A stretch of 64,000 nucleotides of DNA. Origin: WHSW01 sp963846165. Its GTDB lineage: Bacteria > Actinomycetota > Thermoleophilia > Solirubrobacterales > 70-9. The translations under genes were made by a program, and so were the position numbers. The stretch spans positions 930,001 through 994,000 of the forward strand of contig CAWJUU010000005.1 in the NCBI GenBank assembly GCA_963846165.1, read 5' to 3'. Below the pieces are notes generated by a model. That model made no database searches and was not told where the DNA came from. It worked only from the letters and a program-made list of their open reading frames with translations. This document shows positions 16,243 through 24,885 of this stretch, one piece after another (positions within the stretch are counted from its first letter, which is position 1; each line of letters starts with the position of its first letter).

Positions 16243-18267
16243 TTACGGGAGCAGCGTGCGCAGGGCGTCCTCGTCGAGGATCTCGGTCCCGACCTCCTCG
16301 GCCTTGGCGAGCTTGGTGCCGGGGCTGTCGCCGGCGACGAGGTAGTCGGTGTTCTTCGAGACCGAGCCGGTGACCTTGCCCCCGGCGTCGCGGATCAGCT
16401 TCGTCGCCTGGTCGCGGCTCAGCTCCGGCAGGGTGCCGGTGAGCACGAACGTCTTGCCCTCGAGCGGACCGCCCTCGGCACGGCGCTCGGCCTCGGAGAG
16501 CTCGAAGCGCAGGCCGCGCTCGCGCAGGCGGGAGATCAGCTCGACCATCGCCTCGTCGGCGAGCTCCTCGCGCAGCGACTCCGCCAGCACCGGGCCGATC
16601 CCCTCGACCTCGGCGATCTGCTCGGGATCGGCCTCAAGCAGACGGTCGATCGAGCCGAAGTGCTCGGCGATCGCGGCCGCGTTGACCCAGCCGATGCCGG
16701 GGAGGCCGAGCGCGTAGAGGACGCGGCTGAACGGGCTCTGCTTCGAGCGCTCGATCTCGGCGATCAGCGCGTTGGCCGAGGTCTCGCCGAAACCCTCGAG
16801 CTCGGCGATTTGCCCGGCGTCGAGATCGTAGATCGAGGCCGGGTCGGTGATCAGGCCCTCGTCGAGGAAGCGGAGGACGTTTTTCTCCCCCAGGCCCTCG
16901 ATGTCCATCGCACCGCGGAAGTGCTTGACGAGCTGGAAGTTCTGACCCGGGCACCCGCGACGGTTGGGGCAGATCGTCCAAACCGAGTCGACCGGCTTGA
17001 CCGTCGGCGTGCCGCACATCGGGCACTCCTTCGGCGGCTTGGGCTTTCGCAGCCGCTTGCCCTTGCGACGCTGGATCAGCGGCGCGATCACCTGCGGGAT
17101 CACGTCTCCCGCCCGCGTGACCACCACCTCGTCGCGCTCGCGCGCGTCCTTTCGCGCCAGGTCCTCCTCGTTGTGCAGGGTCGCGGTCGAGACCGTGACC
17201 CCGCCGACGTGCACCGGCTCGAGCATCGCGAACGGCAGCAGGCGCCCGGTCCGCCCCACGTTCCAGACGATCTTGTTGAGCTTCGTGGTGGCGGTGATCG
17301 GCGGGAACTTCCAGGCGATCGCCCAGCGCGGCTCGCGCCCTGCGACCCCGAGCTCGCGCCAGAGCCGCCGCTGGTCGACCTTGACCACGACCCCGTCGAT
17401 CTCGAAGTCGAGCGACTCGCGCCGCTGCTCCCACCACAGGCATCGCTCGACCGTCTCGTCGGCAGTCTCGTGCGCGGAGATGTCCTCGTTGACGAGGAAG
17501 CCGCGCTCGCGCATCCACGCGAGCTCGTCGGAGTGGGTCTCGAACTCGACTCCCTCGTGGCCGCCGATCCCATAGCTCCACATCGACAGCGGTCGCGACG
17601 CGGTCACCTCAGGGTCGAGCTGGCGGATCGTGCCGGCGGTCGCATTGCGCGGGTTGGCGAAGGTCGATTCGCCGGCGGCGGCGCGCTGCTCGTTGAGCTC
17701 GACGAAGGCCGCGCGAGGGAAGTAGATCTCGCCCCGGACCTCGATCCGCGCCGGCGCATCGTCGATCCCGTCTGGGATCGCCTCGATCGTGCGCAGGTTG
17801 GCGGTCACGTCCTCGCCGACGACCCCGTCGCCGCGGGTCGCGCCGCGGACGAACTCGCCGTTCTCGTACAGCAGCGAGATCGCGATCCCGTCGATCTTCG
17901 GCTCGGCGACGAAGCGCACCTCGCCCGGCGCGATGTCGAGGCGGTTGAGCCGGTTGTGCAGGCGCTGCTCCCAGGCACGGAACTCGTCGGCGCCGCGTGC
18001 GTTGCCGAGCGAGAGCATCTGCTCCAGGTGGCGTACCTGCTCGAAGCGATCGGAGGGACGCGTGCCGCCGGCGACGCGCTGGGTCGGCGAGTCGGCGGTG
18101 ACGAGCTCGGGGTGCTCGGCCTCGATCGCGCGCAGCTCGTTGAGCAGGGCGTCGTAGGCGTCGTCGCCGATCGTCGGGTCGTCGAGCGCGTAGTAGGCGT
18201 TGTCGTGCTTGGCGATCTCGCGCCGCAGCTCGGCGGCGCGCTTGCGGGCGGCTGCGGGGACGCTCAT
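16243..18267 (-). CDS. ligA: NAD-dependent DNA ligase
   Basis: The 674-residue enzyme seals nicks using NAD. Domains in order: Ia region (HDNAYYALDDPTIGDDAYD), adenylation domain with the catalytic lysine in AEPKIDG near residue 124, OB fold (NVGRTGRLLPFAMLEPV), a Cys4 zinc finger (CPMCGTP and CPNRRGCPG), helix-hairpin-helix repeats, and a C-terminal BRCT domain (GKTFVLTGTLPELSRDQATK). The length matches the family. Its ATG overlaps the surE stop by 4 bp (ATGA), so it is translationally coupled downstream of surE. Confidence 0.96.
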   Translation of the reverse strand: MSVPAAARKRAAELRREIAKHDNAYYALDDPTIGDDAYDALLNELRAIEAEHPELVTADSPTQRVAGGTRPSDRFEQVRHLEQMLSLGNARGADEFRAWEQRLHNRLNRLDIAPGEVRFVAEPKIDGIAISLLYENGEFVRGATRGDGVVGEDVTANLRTIEAIPDGIDDAPARIEVRGEIYFPRAAFVELNEQRAAAGESTFANPRNATAGTIRQLDPEVTASRPLSMWSYGIGGHEGVEFETHSDELAWMRERGFLVNEDISAHETADETVERCLWWEQRRESLDFEIDGVVVKVDQRRLWRELGVAGREPRWAIAWKFPPITATTKLNKIVWNVGRTGRLLPFAMLEPVHVGGVTVSTATLHNEEDLARKDARERDEVVVTRAGDVIPQVIAPLIQRRKGKRLRKPKPPKECPMCGTPTVKPVDSVWTICPNRRGCPGQNFQLVKHFRGAMDIEGLGEKNVLRFLDEGLITDPASIYDLDAGQIAELEGFGETSANALIAEIERSKQSPFSRVLYALGLPGIGWVNAAAIAEHFGSIDRLLEADPEQIAEVEGIGPVLAESLREELADEAMVELISRLRERGLRFELSEAERRAEGGPLEGKTFVLTGTLPELSRDQATKLIRDAGGKVTGSVSKNTDYLVAGDSPGTKLAKAEEVGTEILDEDALRTLLP

Positions 18268-19079
18268 CCGGGAGCGGGCACGTCGAGGCCGTTGGCAATC
18301 TGGTCGAGGTCCCAGGCGCCGAGCAGCTCGAGCCCCTCGCGATCGGTGAGGTCGAAGTGGATCGGGGTGATCGCCGCGCGGCCGCGCGCGACCGCAGCCA
18401 GGTCGGTGCCCCGCTCGTCCTCGAACGAGGGCTCGAAGCCGTAGATCTTGTAGCGCTTGCGCCCGCCCCCGTCCTCCTCGACGAGCTTCAGCTCGTCGTC
18501 GTAGAGGCGCTTGCCGAGCCGCGTCAGCTCGATCCCGCGCAACTCCCCGGCTGGCACGTTGATGTTGACCAGGGTCCCGGTTGGCAGCGGCTCGGCGATC
18601 AGCTTGCGGACCACCTCGCGAGCGATCCTCGCAGAGACCGTGAAGTCGAACTCGCGCCCGGCGTAGCCCATGCCGCCGATCCCGGCCTGCTGGGAGACCG
18701 CGACCCCCGGCAGCCCAAGGACGATCCCCTCGAAGGCGGCCGCGACCGTGCCCGAGTAGGTGATGTCGTCGCCGAGGTTCGAGCCGTGGTTGATCCCCGA
18801 GACGATCAGGTCGGGGCGCCCGCCGAGCAGGCCGAGGTCGGCAAAGCGGACGCAGTCCACCGGCGTGCCCTCGGTCGCGAACCCGGTCGTGCCGTCGTCG
18901 AAGTCGACCTCCTCGACCCAGATCGGCGAGCGGGTCGTGATGCTGCGCGCGGTGCCGCTGCGGTTCGTGTGCGGGGCGATCACGCGCACGTCGATGCCGT
19001 CGAGCTCGCCCAGCGCGTGTCGCAGGGCGTGCAGGCCCTGGGCTCCGATCCCGTCGTCGTTTGTGAGCAGAACGATCAT
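18264..19079 (-). CDS. surE: 5'/3'-nucleotidase SurE
   Basis: The 271-residue protein begins with the SurE metal-site signature MIVLLTNDDGIGAQGL, followed by APHTNRSG and VSGINHGSNLGDDITYSGTV, all diagnostic for this stationary-phase survival nucleotidase that removes phosphate from nucleoside monophosphates. It is the first gene of a surE-ligA pair. A TATAGG/TTATAG element ends only 5-6 nt before the ATG, so the mRNA is probably leaderless. Confidence 0.95.
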   Translation of the reverse strand: MIVLLTNDDGIGAQGLHALRHALGELDGIDVRVIAPHTNRSGTARSITTRSPIWVEEVDFDDGTTGFATEGTPVDCVRFADLGLLGGRPDLIVSGINHGSNLGDDITYSGTVAAAFEGIVLGLPGVAVSQQAGIGGMGYAGREFDFTVSARIAREVVRKLIAEPLPTGTLVNINVPAGELRGIELTRLGKRLYDDELKLVEEDGGGRKRYKIYGFEPSFEDERGTDLAAVARGRAAITPIHFDLTDREGLELLGAWDLDQIANGLDVPAPG

Positions 19080-19084
19080 CTACA

Positions 19085-19092
19085 CCTATAAG
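19085..19092. promoter_or_regulatory. Overlapping divergent -10 elements for surE and GT2
   Basis: CCTATAAG reads TATAAG on the plus strand (19087-19092), about 48 nt before the glycosyltransferase start, and TATAGG on the minus strand (19090-19085), 5 nt before the surE ATG. Both can serve as -10 sequences, so the two genes probably share a back-to-back promoter. Confidence 0.45.
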
Positions 19093-19139
19093 GTCGGCGA
19101 GGGCCGATTCTACGGACGCCCAGCCGCGACAATTCGAGC

Positions 19140-19994
19140 GTGGCATCCCAATCGCTGTCCGTAGTCGTGCCGACCCGTGACCGCCCAGACGCGCTGCGGC
19201 GCTGCCTCGCGGCGCTCGCCGTGCAGGACGTCGAAGAGCTCGAGGTCGTGGTCGTCGACGACGGCTCGCGCGATCGGGCTGGCGTCTCCGGCGCGGTCGC
19301 GATTCTGCCCACGGCGCGATTGATCCGCTCGCCCGGGCGCGGGCCGGCGGCCGCCCGCAACCTCGGCGTCCGGGCGGCGGAGGGCGAGCTCGTCTGCTTC
19401 ACCGATGACGACTGCGAGCCCGAGCCCGGCTGGGGGCGGTTGCTCGCCGCCGCGGTTGCCGCGGCGCCCGGCCGCGTCACCGCGGGGCGTACGATCGCGC
19501 CACCGCAAGCAAGCGCGCCGGTCGCCGCCTCACAGGCGATCACCAACCAGCTCCTGCTCGCCTCGCTCTCGGCCGAGGGAGACCTCGGCTTCGCGCCCAC
19601 CTGCAACCTCTGCTGCGCCCGTGAGCTGCTCACGGCGCTGCCGTTTGACTCCTCCTACCCCGATGCGGCGGGCGAGGATCGCGACTGGTGGGCGCGGGCG
19701 GTCGGCGCCGGAATCGTGGCCCGATACGAGCCGCGAGCGCTGGTCGTGCACCGGCAGATCCTCGACGCGCCCGGGTTCTGGCGCCAGCAGTTCCGGTACG
19801 GGCGCGGCGCGGCGCGGTTTCGGGCCGGCGCTCGCGAGCGGCGGGTCGCCAGGCCGTCGTTCTACGCCGGCCTCGTGCGCCGAGGCTTCGCCGACGGCGC
19901 GGCGGTCGGCGGGCTGGTGCTCGCTGCCCAGGCGGCAACCGCGGCGGGTGTCGTCGCCGAGCGATTGTCGAGGCCGGGCCGGAAGGGCGGCTGA
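19140..19994 (+). CDS. Family 2 glycosyltransferase
   Basis: The 284-residue product starts with the GT2 nucleotide-sugar fold: LSVVVPTRDRPDALRRCLAA, then VVVVDDGSRD. It carries the metal-binding triad in CFTDDDCEPEPGW and an ED motif (AGEDRDWWAR) that supplies the catalytic base. No membrane segment is clear except a mildly hydrophobic tail. It transfers a sugar to an unknown acceptor, most likely in envelope glycan synthesis. It starts with GTG and is convergent with the phosphodiesterase gene. Confidence 0.85.
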   Translation: MASQSLSVVVPTRDRPDALRRCLAALAVQDVEELEVVVVDDGSRDRAGVSGAVAILPTARLIRSPGRGPAAARNLGVRAAEGELVCFTDDDCEPEPGWGRLLAAAVAAAPGRVTAGRTIAPPQASAPVAASQAITNQLLLASLSAEGDLGFAPTCNLCCARELLTALPFDSSYPDAAGEDRDWWARAVGAGIVARYEPRALVVHRQILDAPGFWRQQFRYGRGAARFRAGARERRVARPSFYAGLVRRGFADGAAVGGLVLAAQAATAAGVVAERLSRPGRKGG

Positions 19995-20006
19995 CGGGCC
20001 ACGCCC

Positions 20007-21521
20007 TTACCGGGCCGGGCCCGCCGTGGTCAGCAACGGCGTCCCGGGCAGCCCGTCACGGTCGGCGCCCGTGACCTCGCACACCGTCGCCGCCACGTCC
20101 ACGAGCCGAGGGGGGCGCGACGGCTCCGCGTGCGAGGAGGCCCCGGGCACCAGAACCGCCCACGCATCGCCCGGCGTGTGGTTCCCGGAGCGTCCCGAGC
20201 CGGCGCCCCGGCGGCGAACGACGCCGAAGCGTTCCGACCTCACCTCCGCGAGCCGGGTCGCCGGCCGGTCCGACCAGCGGACCACGAGGTCGGGCAGACG
20301 GCCGGCGTGACGACCCTGGTAAAGGCCTTCGGTGCGCGTGACCGAGCCCACCGCCGGTGCGCCGTCGGGGTCGCAGAAGGTCTCGAGCCCGGCGACGATC
20401 TCGTCCAGCAGCTCGGTCGCGGCGGCCGGCTCAACGACCCCCTCGCGCTCGCGTCCCCGGAGGTTGAGGCGCACGTAGCCCTGGTTGTCGGCGGGGTGGG
20501 TGAAGGCGTGCGTCGCGCGCCAGTCGAGCCCGCGCAGCTCGAGTCGCGCCGTCAACGCGAGCGCGGCTCGATCGGGGATCGCGTTCGCGATCGCGGAGCG
20601 AACACCGGGGGGAATCGCGGCGCGCAGGCGCCAGATCGCCCCCGCCTCGTCCGCGTTCAGCGGCTCACGCGCGAGCACCGCCGCGAGCATCCCCGGGAGC
20701 AGGTCGGCACGGCTCGTGTTCACGTCCATCCCGACCGCGGAGGTGACGATCACGTCGCTACCGGCCGGAAGCGCTGCGACGACCCGTCCGATCGCCTCGT
20801 CGACTGCGACGTAGACATCGTCGAGCGCTCCCTCGATCGTCGCGCGAGACTCGCGATCGAGCGCTCGCTCGTCGATCTGCGAGAGGTCCCAGAACTGGTG
20901 CCCGGCGAGGTGCGCGGCACTGAACGTGATCCAGGCGAGGTCGAAGCGCTCGCCGGCGAGCAGGTACTCGGCAAGCCGAGCGGTCCGGCCGGGGGCGGCG
21001 ATCAGCTTCTCGCGCAGGTGCACGAGCCGACGCGGATCGGGCCTGCCGAAGATCTCGGTCGCCCCTGGGCCGCGGCCGAAGCGGCGCGAGTAGGCGCGCC
21101 CGGCCGAGGCGGGGCGCGACCAGCGCGGAAGCACGACCCGGTCGGCGAACCCCCAGCCGGAGACGAAGACGCCGTTCGCATGCCGCGGCGGGCGACCCTC
21201 ATAGGGGTCGATCGCGAGCGTTCGCAGTCCGGCGTCGGCAAGCAGCTCCCAGACCGCAGGCGGAGCGTCGAACGCGGTCGCATAGCGAGCGCACTGCTCG
21301 GCCGCCGACCATTGGAACGGGTAGAAGATCCCATGATCGGCGAGCTCGACGCCGCTGTAGAGCGTGTAGAAAGCGCCCGCGGCAAAGTCGACCGCCGGCG
21401 TCTCGAGCTCGACCCCACGCCCGCGTTCACGCACCGCCGCCAGGTTCTGCAGCCGGCCCTCGGCGAGCAGCCGGTCGAGCACCGCAACGCTCGCGGCGTC
21501 GAACTGCAAGACGCAGATCAA
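20007..21521 (-). CDS. Alkaline-phosphatase-superfamily phosphodiesterase-like protein
   Basis: The 504-residue product (ICVLQFDAASVAVLDRLL at the start) has the layout of type I phosphodiesterase/nucleotide pyrophosphatases. An N-terminal Asp lies in a hydrophobic strand. Then come TLYSGVELADHGIFYPFQW, ITFSAAHLAGHQFWD with a metal-type His, SDVIVTSAVGMD, and late HTPGDAWAVLVPG, which resembles the HxxxG metal His of the family. I could not place the nucleophile with certainty. No signal peptide is seen. The start is a TTG overlapping the stop of the oxidoreductase gene by 4 bp, so the two are coupled. It may act on a nucleotide-linked or lipid-linked sugar made by the neighbours. Confidence 0.7.
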   Translation of the reverse strand: MICVLQFDAASVAVLDRLLAEGRLQNLAAVRERGRGVELETPAVDFAAGAFYTLYSGVELADHGIFYPFQWSAAEQCARYATAFDAPPAVWELLADAGLRTLAIDPYEGRPPRHANGVFVSGWGFADRVVLPRWSRPASAGRAYSRRFGRGPGATEIFGRPDPRRLVHLREKLIAAPGRTARLAEYLLAGERFDLAWITFSAAHLAGHQFWDLSQIDERALDRESRATIEGALDDVYVAVDEAIGRVVAALPAGSDVIVTSAVGMDVNTSRADLLPGMLAAVLAREPLNADEAGAIWRLRAAIPPGVRSAIANAIPDRAALALTARLELRGLDWRATHAFTHPADNQGYVRLNLRGREREGVVEPAAATELLDEIVAGLETFCDPDGAPAVGSVTRTEGLYQGRHAGRLPDLVVRWSDRPATRLAEVRSERFGVVRRRGAGSGRSGNHTPGDAWAVLVPGASSHAEPSRPPRLVDVAATVCEVTGADRDGLPGTPLLTTAGPAR

Positions 21522-22459
21522 GCGATGGGCTCGGGCAGCAGTGGGCCGACGGGCTCGGGAGCCACGCCGGCGGAGGCGCGCAGGCGCGCCTCGTCGATCA
21601 GCGCCATCGCCCGCGCTCCGTCCGCAGCGGTCGCGAGCACGCCCGCGCCTCCACCCCGGGCCGCCGCCGCGAAGGCGGAGAGCTGGCGCGCGAGCGAGCC
21701 GACGAGCGGGTGCGGGCGGCGCTCGAGGCGCGCGAGCAGCCCACGCCCGAGGCCTCCGTTGACACTCGTCGTAAGCCGCCTGCCATCCGGCCGCGCAACG
21801 ACGGCGCGCTCGAAATAGGGGCGGTCGGTCGCACAACGAATGCTGACGCCACCGCGAGGGATCTCGAGCTCGATCTCGGCGCGCTCGGGCGCACAAACGG
21901 CGTCGCGGACCCGGGCCGGACCGCCGGTGAGCAGCAGGGCGAGGTCGATGAGGTGAGGCCCGAGATCGAGCAGGGCGTCGTCGCGCACGTAATAGGTCCG
22001 CCACGAAGCGCGGCGGTAGCGCAGCTCGAGCTCGAGCGCGAAGGACCCGTCGTCGGGGATCGCGCCGACAAGCTTCGCGCCCTGCTCAAACCGGCGGTTG
22101 AAGCCCACCCACGGCGCCGGGTCGAGCCGGGCGAGCTCGAGTGCGGCGGTGCGATCGGGCGCGGGCGGCTTCTCGACCAGGCAGGCCAGGCCCGCTTCCG
22201 AGGCGAGCCGTGCATGCTCGACGTGGGTATCGACCGGGCCGGCGACGATCACCGCGTCGAGCCCGCCGGCGGCGATCATCTCCCCGGCGGCGCAGAACTC
22301 GCGCGCACTCGCCAGGCCGGCAAGCTCGTGTCGCCGCGCCGGAGCCGGGTCGGCCACGGCGACCAGGCTCAGCTCCTCGCAGGCCGCGATCGCCGGCAGG
22401 TATCCGGCGGTGGCGATCCGCCCGCAGCCGATCAGCCCGAGCCGAAGCGCCGCGCTCAC
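21518..22459 (-). CDS. Gfo/Idh/MocA-family oxidoreductase
   Basis: The 313-residue protein has a Rossmann NAD(P) site (LRLGLIGCGRIATAGYLPAI), the VIVAGPVDTHVEHA strand and the catalytic VEKPPAPD motif (EKP) of the family, then a C-terminal alpha/beta domain. Members oxidise or reduce sugars and cyclitols. The GTG start overlaps the stop of the GT2 gene by 4 bp and its own stop overlaps the TTG of the phosphodiesterase gene, so the three genes form one translationally coupled operon. The likely job is making or modifying a sugar for the glycosyltransferases. Confidence 0.85.
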   Translation of the reverse strand: MSAALRLGLIGCGRIATAGYLPAIAACEELSLVAVADPAPARRHELAGLASAREFCAAGEMIAAGGLDAVIVAGPVDTHVEHARLASEAGLACLVEKPPAPDRTAALELARLDPAPWVGFNRRFEQGAKLVGAIPDDGSFALELELRYRRASWRTYYVRDDALLDLGPHLIDLALLLTGGPARVRDAVCAPERAEIELEIPRGGVSIRCATDRPYFERAVVARPDGRRLTTSVNGGLGRGLLARLERRPHPLVGSLARQLSAFAAAARGGGAGVLATAADGARAMALIDEARLRASAGVAPEPVGPLLPEPIA

Positions 22460-23379
22460 CGTCGGCTCCCCGTCGTGTGCAGCACCGCGCCCGCCGGCAC
22501 CGACGCGGCTGCGACGAGATGGTGAACGACGTGCAGAGGGACTCCCGCCGCGACCAGCGGGGCACCGCCCTGGCGAGCGAGCAGGCCATAGAACTCCGCG
22601 TTGAGCGCCACCAGCGCGGTCAGCGCGGCGAGGCCGCAAAGCGGACGGCGAACGACCAGCGAGCCCACCAGAGCGAGCGAAGCGAGCGCGCTGAGCCGGT
22701 GGCGCAGCGAGAGGTTCAGCGTCGCGGCGGTGCGCCCGGTCTCGAGCCGCAGCCGCGTCCAGGGAACACCCCGGCGAGCGAAGTCGGTGTGCACCATGCC
22801 GGTCAACGACCAACGCTTCAGGTGCGTGCCCGTGATCGCCGGGTCGAGAGTGATCCTGCCGCCGCCGGCCCTGAGCCGCATCCCCAGCTCGACGTCCTCG
22901 ATCGCCGGTTGCGGGTAGCGAACGGCGTCGAAGCCGCCGACGGCGAGGAAGGCGTCGCGGCGAATCGCGCCGAGGCCGGCCCAGAAGGTCTCGGCGGGAC
23001 CGGGCGAGCTTGCGTGTACGTGGTGGTGGAGCAGGTTGCGAAACCGCGACACCGGGCTCGGGTCGGCGGGGCGGTCGTCGTAGCAGCCGAAGACGGCGAC
23101 CAGTTGTGGGTCGTGGGCGAACGCACGGTGTAGGCGCCCGAGTGCGTCGGGATGCACCTCGACGTCGGCATCGACGAAGGCGACCACGCCCGCGCGCGCC
23201 TGCTTCGCGCCCGCGTTTCGCGCGCCGGCGGGACCCGTGCCGGATGGGGTCTCGACCACGATCAGCTCGTCGGCCGGCTCGACCGACGACCGCAGCGCGG
23301 CCAGGCACCGCGCCAGGGTCGGCGGCCGGTCGGTCGCCGGGACGACCACTGCGAGGCTCGAGGAGGGTGCTGAGGGCAT
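22456..23379 (-). CDS. Membrane-associated family 2 glycosyltransferase
   Basis: The 307-residue protein has a GT2 core (LAVVVPATDRPPTLARCLAA, AFVDADVEVHP with the DxD-type site, and AIEDVELGMRLRA). A hydrophobic C-terminal third (LASLALVGSLVVRR, LAALTALVAL, GVPLHVVHHLVAAASV) probably makes two to three membrane spans. It leads an operon with the oxidoreductase and phosphodiesterase genes. A TTAGG/CCTAA palindrome lies 12 nt upstream of its ATG, a good place for a repressor. Confidence 0.85.
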   Translation of the reverse strand: MPSAPSSSLAVVVPATDRPPTLARCLAALRSSVEPADELIVVETPSGTGPAGARNAGAKQARAGVVAFVDADVEVHPDALGRLHRAFAHDPQLVAVFGCYDDRPADPSPVSRFRNLLHHHVHASSPGPAETFWAGLGAIRRDAFLAVGGFDAVRYPQPAIEDVELGMRLRAGGGRITLDPAITGTHLKRWSLTGMVHTDFARRGVPWTRLRLETGRTAATLNLSLRHRLSALASLALVGSLVVRRPLCGLAALTALVALNAEFYGLLARQGGAPLVAAGVPLHVVHHLVAAASVPAGAVLHTTGSRR

Positions 23380-23391
23380 CTGGGGGGCATA

Positions 23392-23405
23392 TTAGGGATA
23401 CCTAA
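23392..23405. promoter_or_regulatory. DtxR/IdeR-like operator, copy 1
   Basis: TTAGGGATACCTAA has perfect TTAGG/CCTAA arms. The same 15 bases, including the preceding A, recur at 24857-24871. It overlaps the stop codon of the membrane-protein gene and lies just before the GT2 start. TTAGG/CCTAA arms are the half-sites of iron-sensing DtxR/IdeR regulators; the 4-bp spacing is shorter than the classical 19-bp box. Confidence 0.5.
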
Positions 23406-24841
23406 TAACCATCGGTCGGACAGGAGATCCGGAAGGCGCTCCAGCGGCCAACGTCTGCGAGCGGCCGGTCGGCGACTCGGGCCGCCGCCAGCGCCGCGGG
23501 CGCGGCGTCGCGATCGACGAACACCGTTCCGGCCGCCGGCGCCGTGGCGGTGCGGATCGCGAGGCGCTCGAGCGCCAGCTCGAGCCGCCAGGCGAGCGCC
23601 GGCTGGCTGAGGAAGTCGGTGGTCGCCACCGGCCCGCAGCCAACGACGCGCTCGGCGCCGAGGCCCTGAGCCAGCTCCTGGAGGTCCTCGACCCCGCGGG
23701 CGAAGTCGGCCGAGTCCTCGAGGTCGCCGGGGATCTCGGCCGCCCTCACCCCGGCCTGAATCGCGAGGGCCGCGACCAGCACCGTGATCAGCGCGATCCC
23801 CGCCCGCCGGGCATCCGTGCGCCGCGTCCCGTCGAGCGCCGCCAGCGCGCGGACGAGCCCGACCCCGCCGAGCACGCACGCGATCGCGCCGGCCGGGGCG
23901 GCGAAGCGCGGCAGCCCCGCGTACCCGGCAGCAGCCAGCACCGCGACGAGCGCGATCCAGGCCAGCGCGCCGGCGGCGAGCACCGCGATCGCCCGCTCGC
24001 CGTCGCGGCGTGCGGTGTGGACTGCGTAGGCGGCGGCGACCCAGAGCCCCGCGAGCACGAGCTCGAGCGAGCGACCGATCGCCTCCACCGCCTCGCCCAG
24101 CGGCGCACCGGTCGCCTCTCGGGCCCGGCGCGCGCCCGTGAACGGGTTGCCCGAGCCAAGCAGATCGGGCACCAGCCACAGCACCGGGACCGCCACGGCG
24201 CCGGCGACCAGGAGGCGCCGCAGCGCCGGCTCGCGGCGCCAGAGCCAGAGACCGTGGACGGCGAGGAAGGGCCAGACCTCGGGCCGCAGCAGTGCTGCGG
24301 TGACGCCGAGCCCGAAGGCCTGGCCCGGTCGCCGTGCGAGCTGGCGCTCGATCGCGCCCAGCACCAAAGCGACCAGCAGCGGCTCCGAGAGCCCACCGGC
24401 GAACTGGCGCGCCCAGGCCGTGAACGGATCGAAGAGCAGGACGACGCCGAGCGCCGCCGCGCCGCCGGCAACCAGACGGGCGCGGCGAACACGCGCGGGG
24501 GCCAACCGGGTCGCGATCCCGGTCGCCAGGCGGGGCGGGAAGACCAGCCGCGCCGCCAGCGCCGCGGCGAGCGCGACCGCCGCGAGCCAGCCCGCGCGCG
24601 CGACCGCGAGCCAGATCTGGGGCGCTGCGTCGCCGGCCGGTGCGGCGAGGGTCGTGACGATGACCGGCAACGGCTTCCACGAGGGGCCGGCCTCCGTGTT
24701 CAGCTCGAGCCCGGCCACCTCCCTGCCCCAGACCAGCCATGCCCAGGCGTCGTACAGGGGCGCGAACGGCAGCGCCAGCGAGGCGAGCGCGATCCCAGCC
24801 AGCGCCACCGCAAACCAGATCTTGGAAGTCGGAATTGCCAT
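23402..24841 (-). CDS. Polytopic membrane protein, GT-C mannosyltransferase-like
   Basis: I start at MAIPTSKIWF, giving 479 residues. A longer frame would run across the operator and into the fbpA promoter. About ten hydrophobic helices are visible, with an early loop PLYDAWAWLVWGRE whose acidic Asp resembles the catalytic position of GT-C lipid-linked-sugar glycosyltransferases, and a C-terminal soluble part with VGCGPVATTDFLSQPALAWR. I infer a membrane glycosyltransferase, but no strict signature is present. Identical TTAGG/CCTAA palindromes flank the gene at both ends. Confidence 0.65.
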   Translation of the reverse strand: MAIPTSKIWFAVALAGIALASLALPFAPLYDAWAWLVWGREVAGLELNTEAGPSWKPLPVIVTTLAAPAGDAAPQIWLAVARAGWLAAVALAAALAARLVFPPRLATGIATRLAPARVRRARLVAGGAAALGVVLLFDPFTAWARQFAGGLSEPLLVALVLGAIERQLARRPGQAFGLGVTAALLRPEVWPFLAVHGLWLWRREPALRRLLVAGAVAVPVLWLVPDLLGSGNPFTGARRAREATGAPLGEAVEAIGRSLELVLAGLWVAAAYAVHTARRDGERAIAVLAAGALAWIALVAVLAAAGYAGLPRFAAPAGAIACVLGGVGLVRALAALDGTRRTDARRAGIALITVLVAALAIQAGVRAAEIPGDLEDSADFARGVEDLQELAQGLGAERVVGCGPVATTDFLSQPALAWRLELALERLAIRTATAPAAGTVFVDRDAAPAALAAARVADRPLADVGRWSAFRISCPTDGY

Positions 24842-24857
24842 ACTCTCGGTCTCGGGA

Positions 24858-24871
24858 TTAGGGATACCTAA
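24858..24871. promoter_or_regulatory. DtxR/IdeR-like operator, copy 2, before fbpA
   Basis: TTAGGGATACCTAA lies between divergent genes: 15 nt before the fbpA ATG and 17 nt from the start of the membrane-protein gene. Its position in front of an iron transporter supports iron-dependent repression. The core is identical to the copy at 23392-23405. Confidence 0.6.
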
Positions 24872-24885
24872 CTCCAGCAGATCCG

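Noticed and set aside
16213..18444. Open frame of over 700 codons opposite ligA and surE
   Set aside because: It runs across two well-supported genes on the other strand and has the composition of a complementary-frame artefact.
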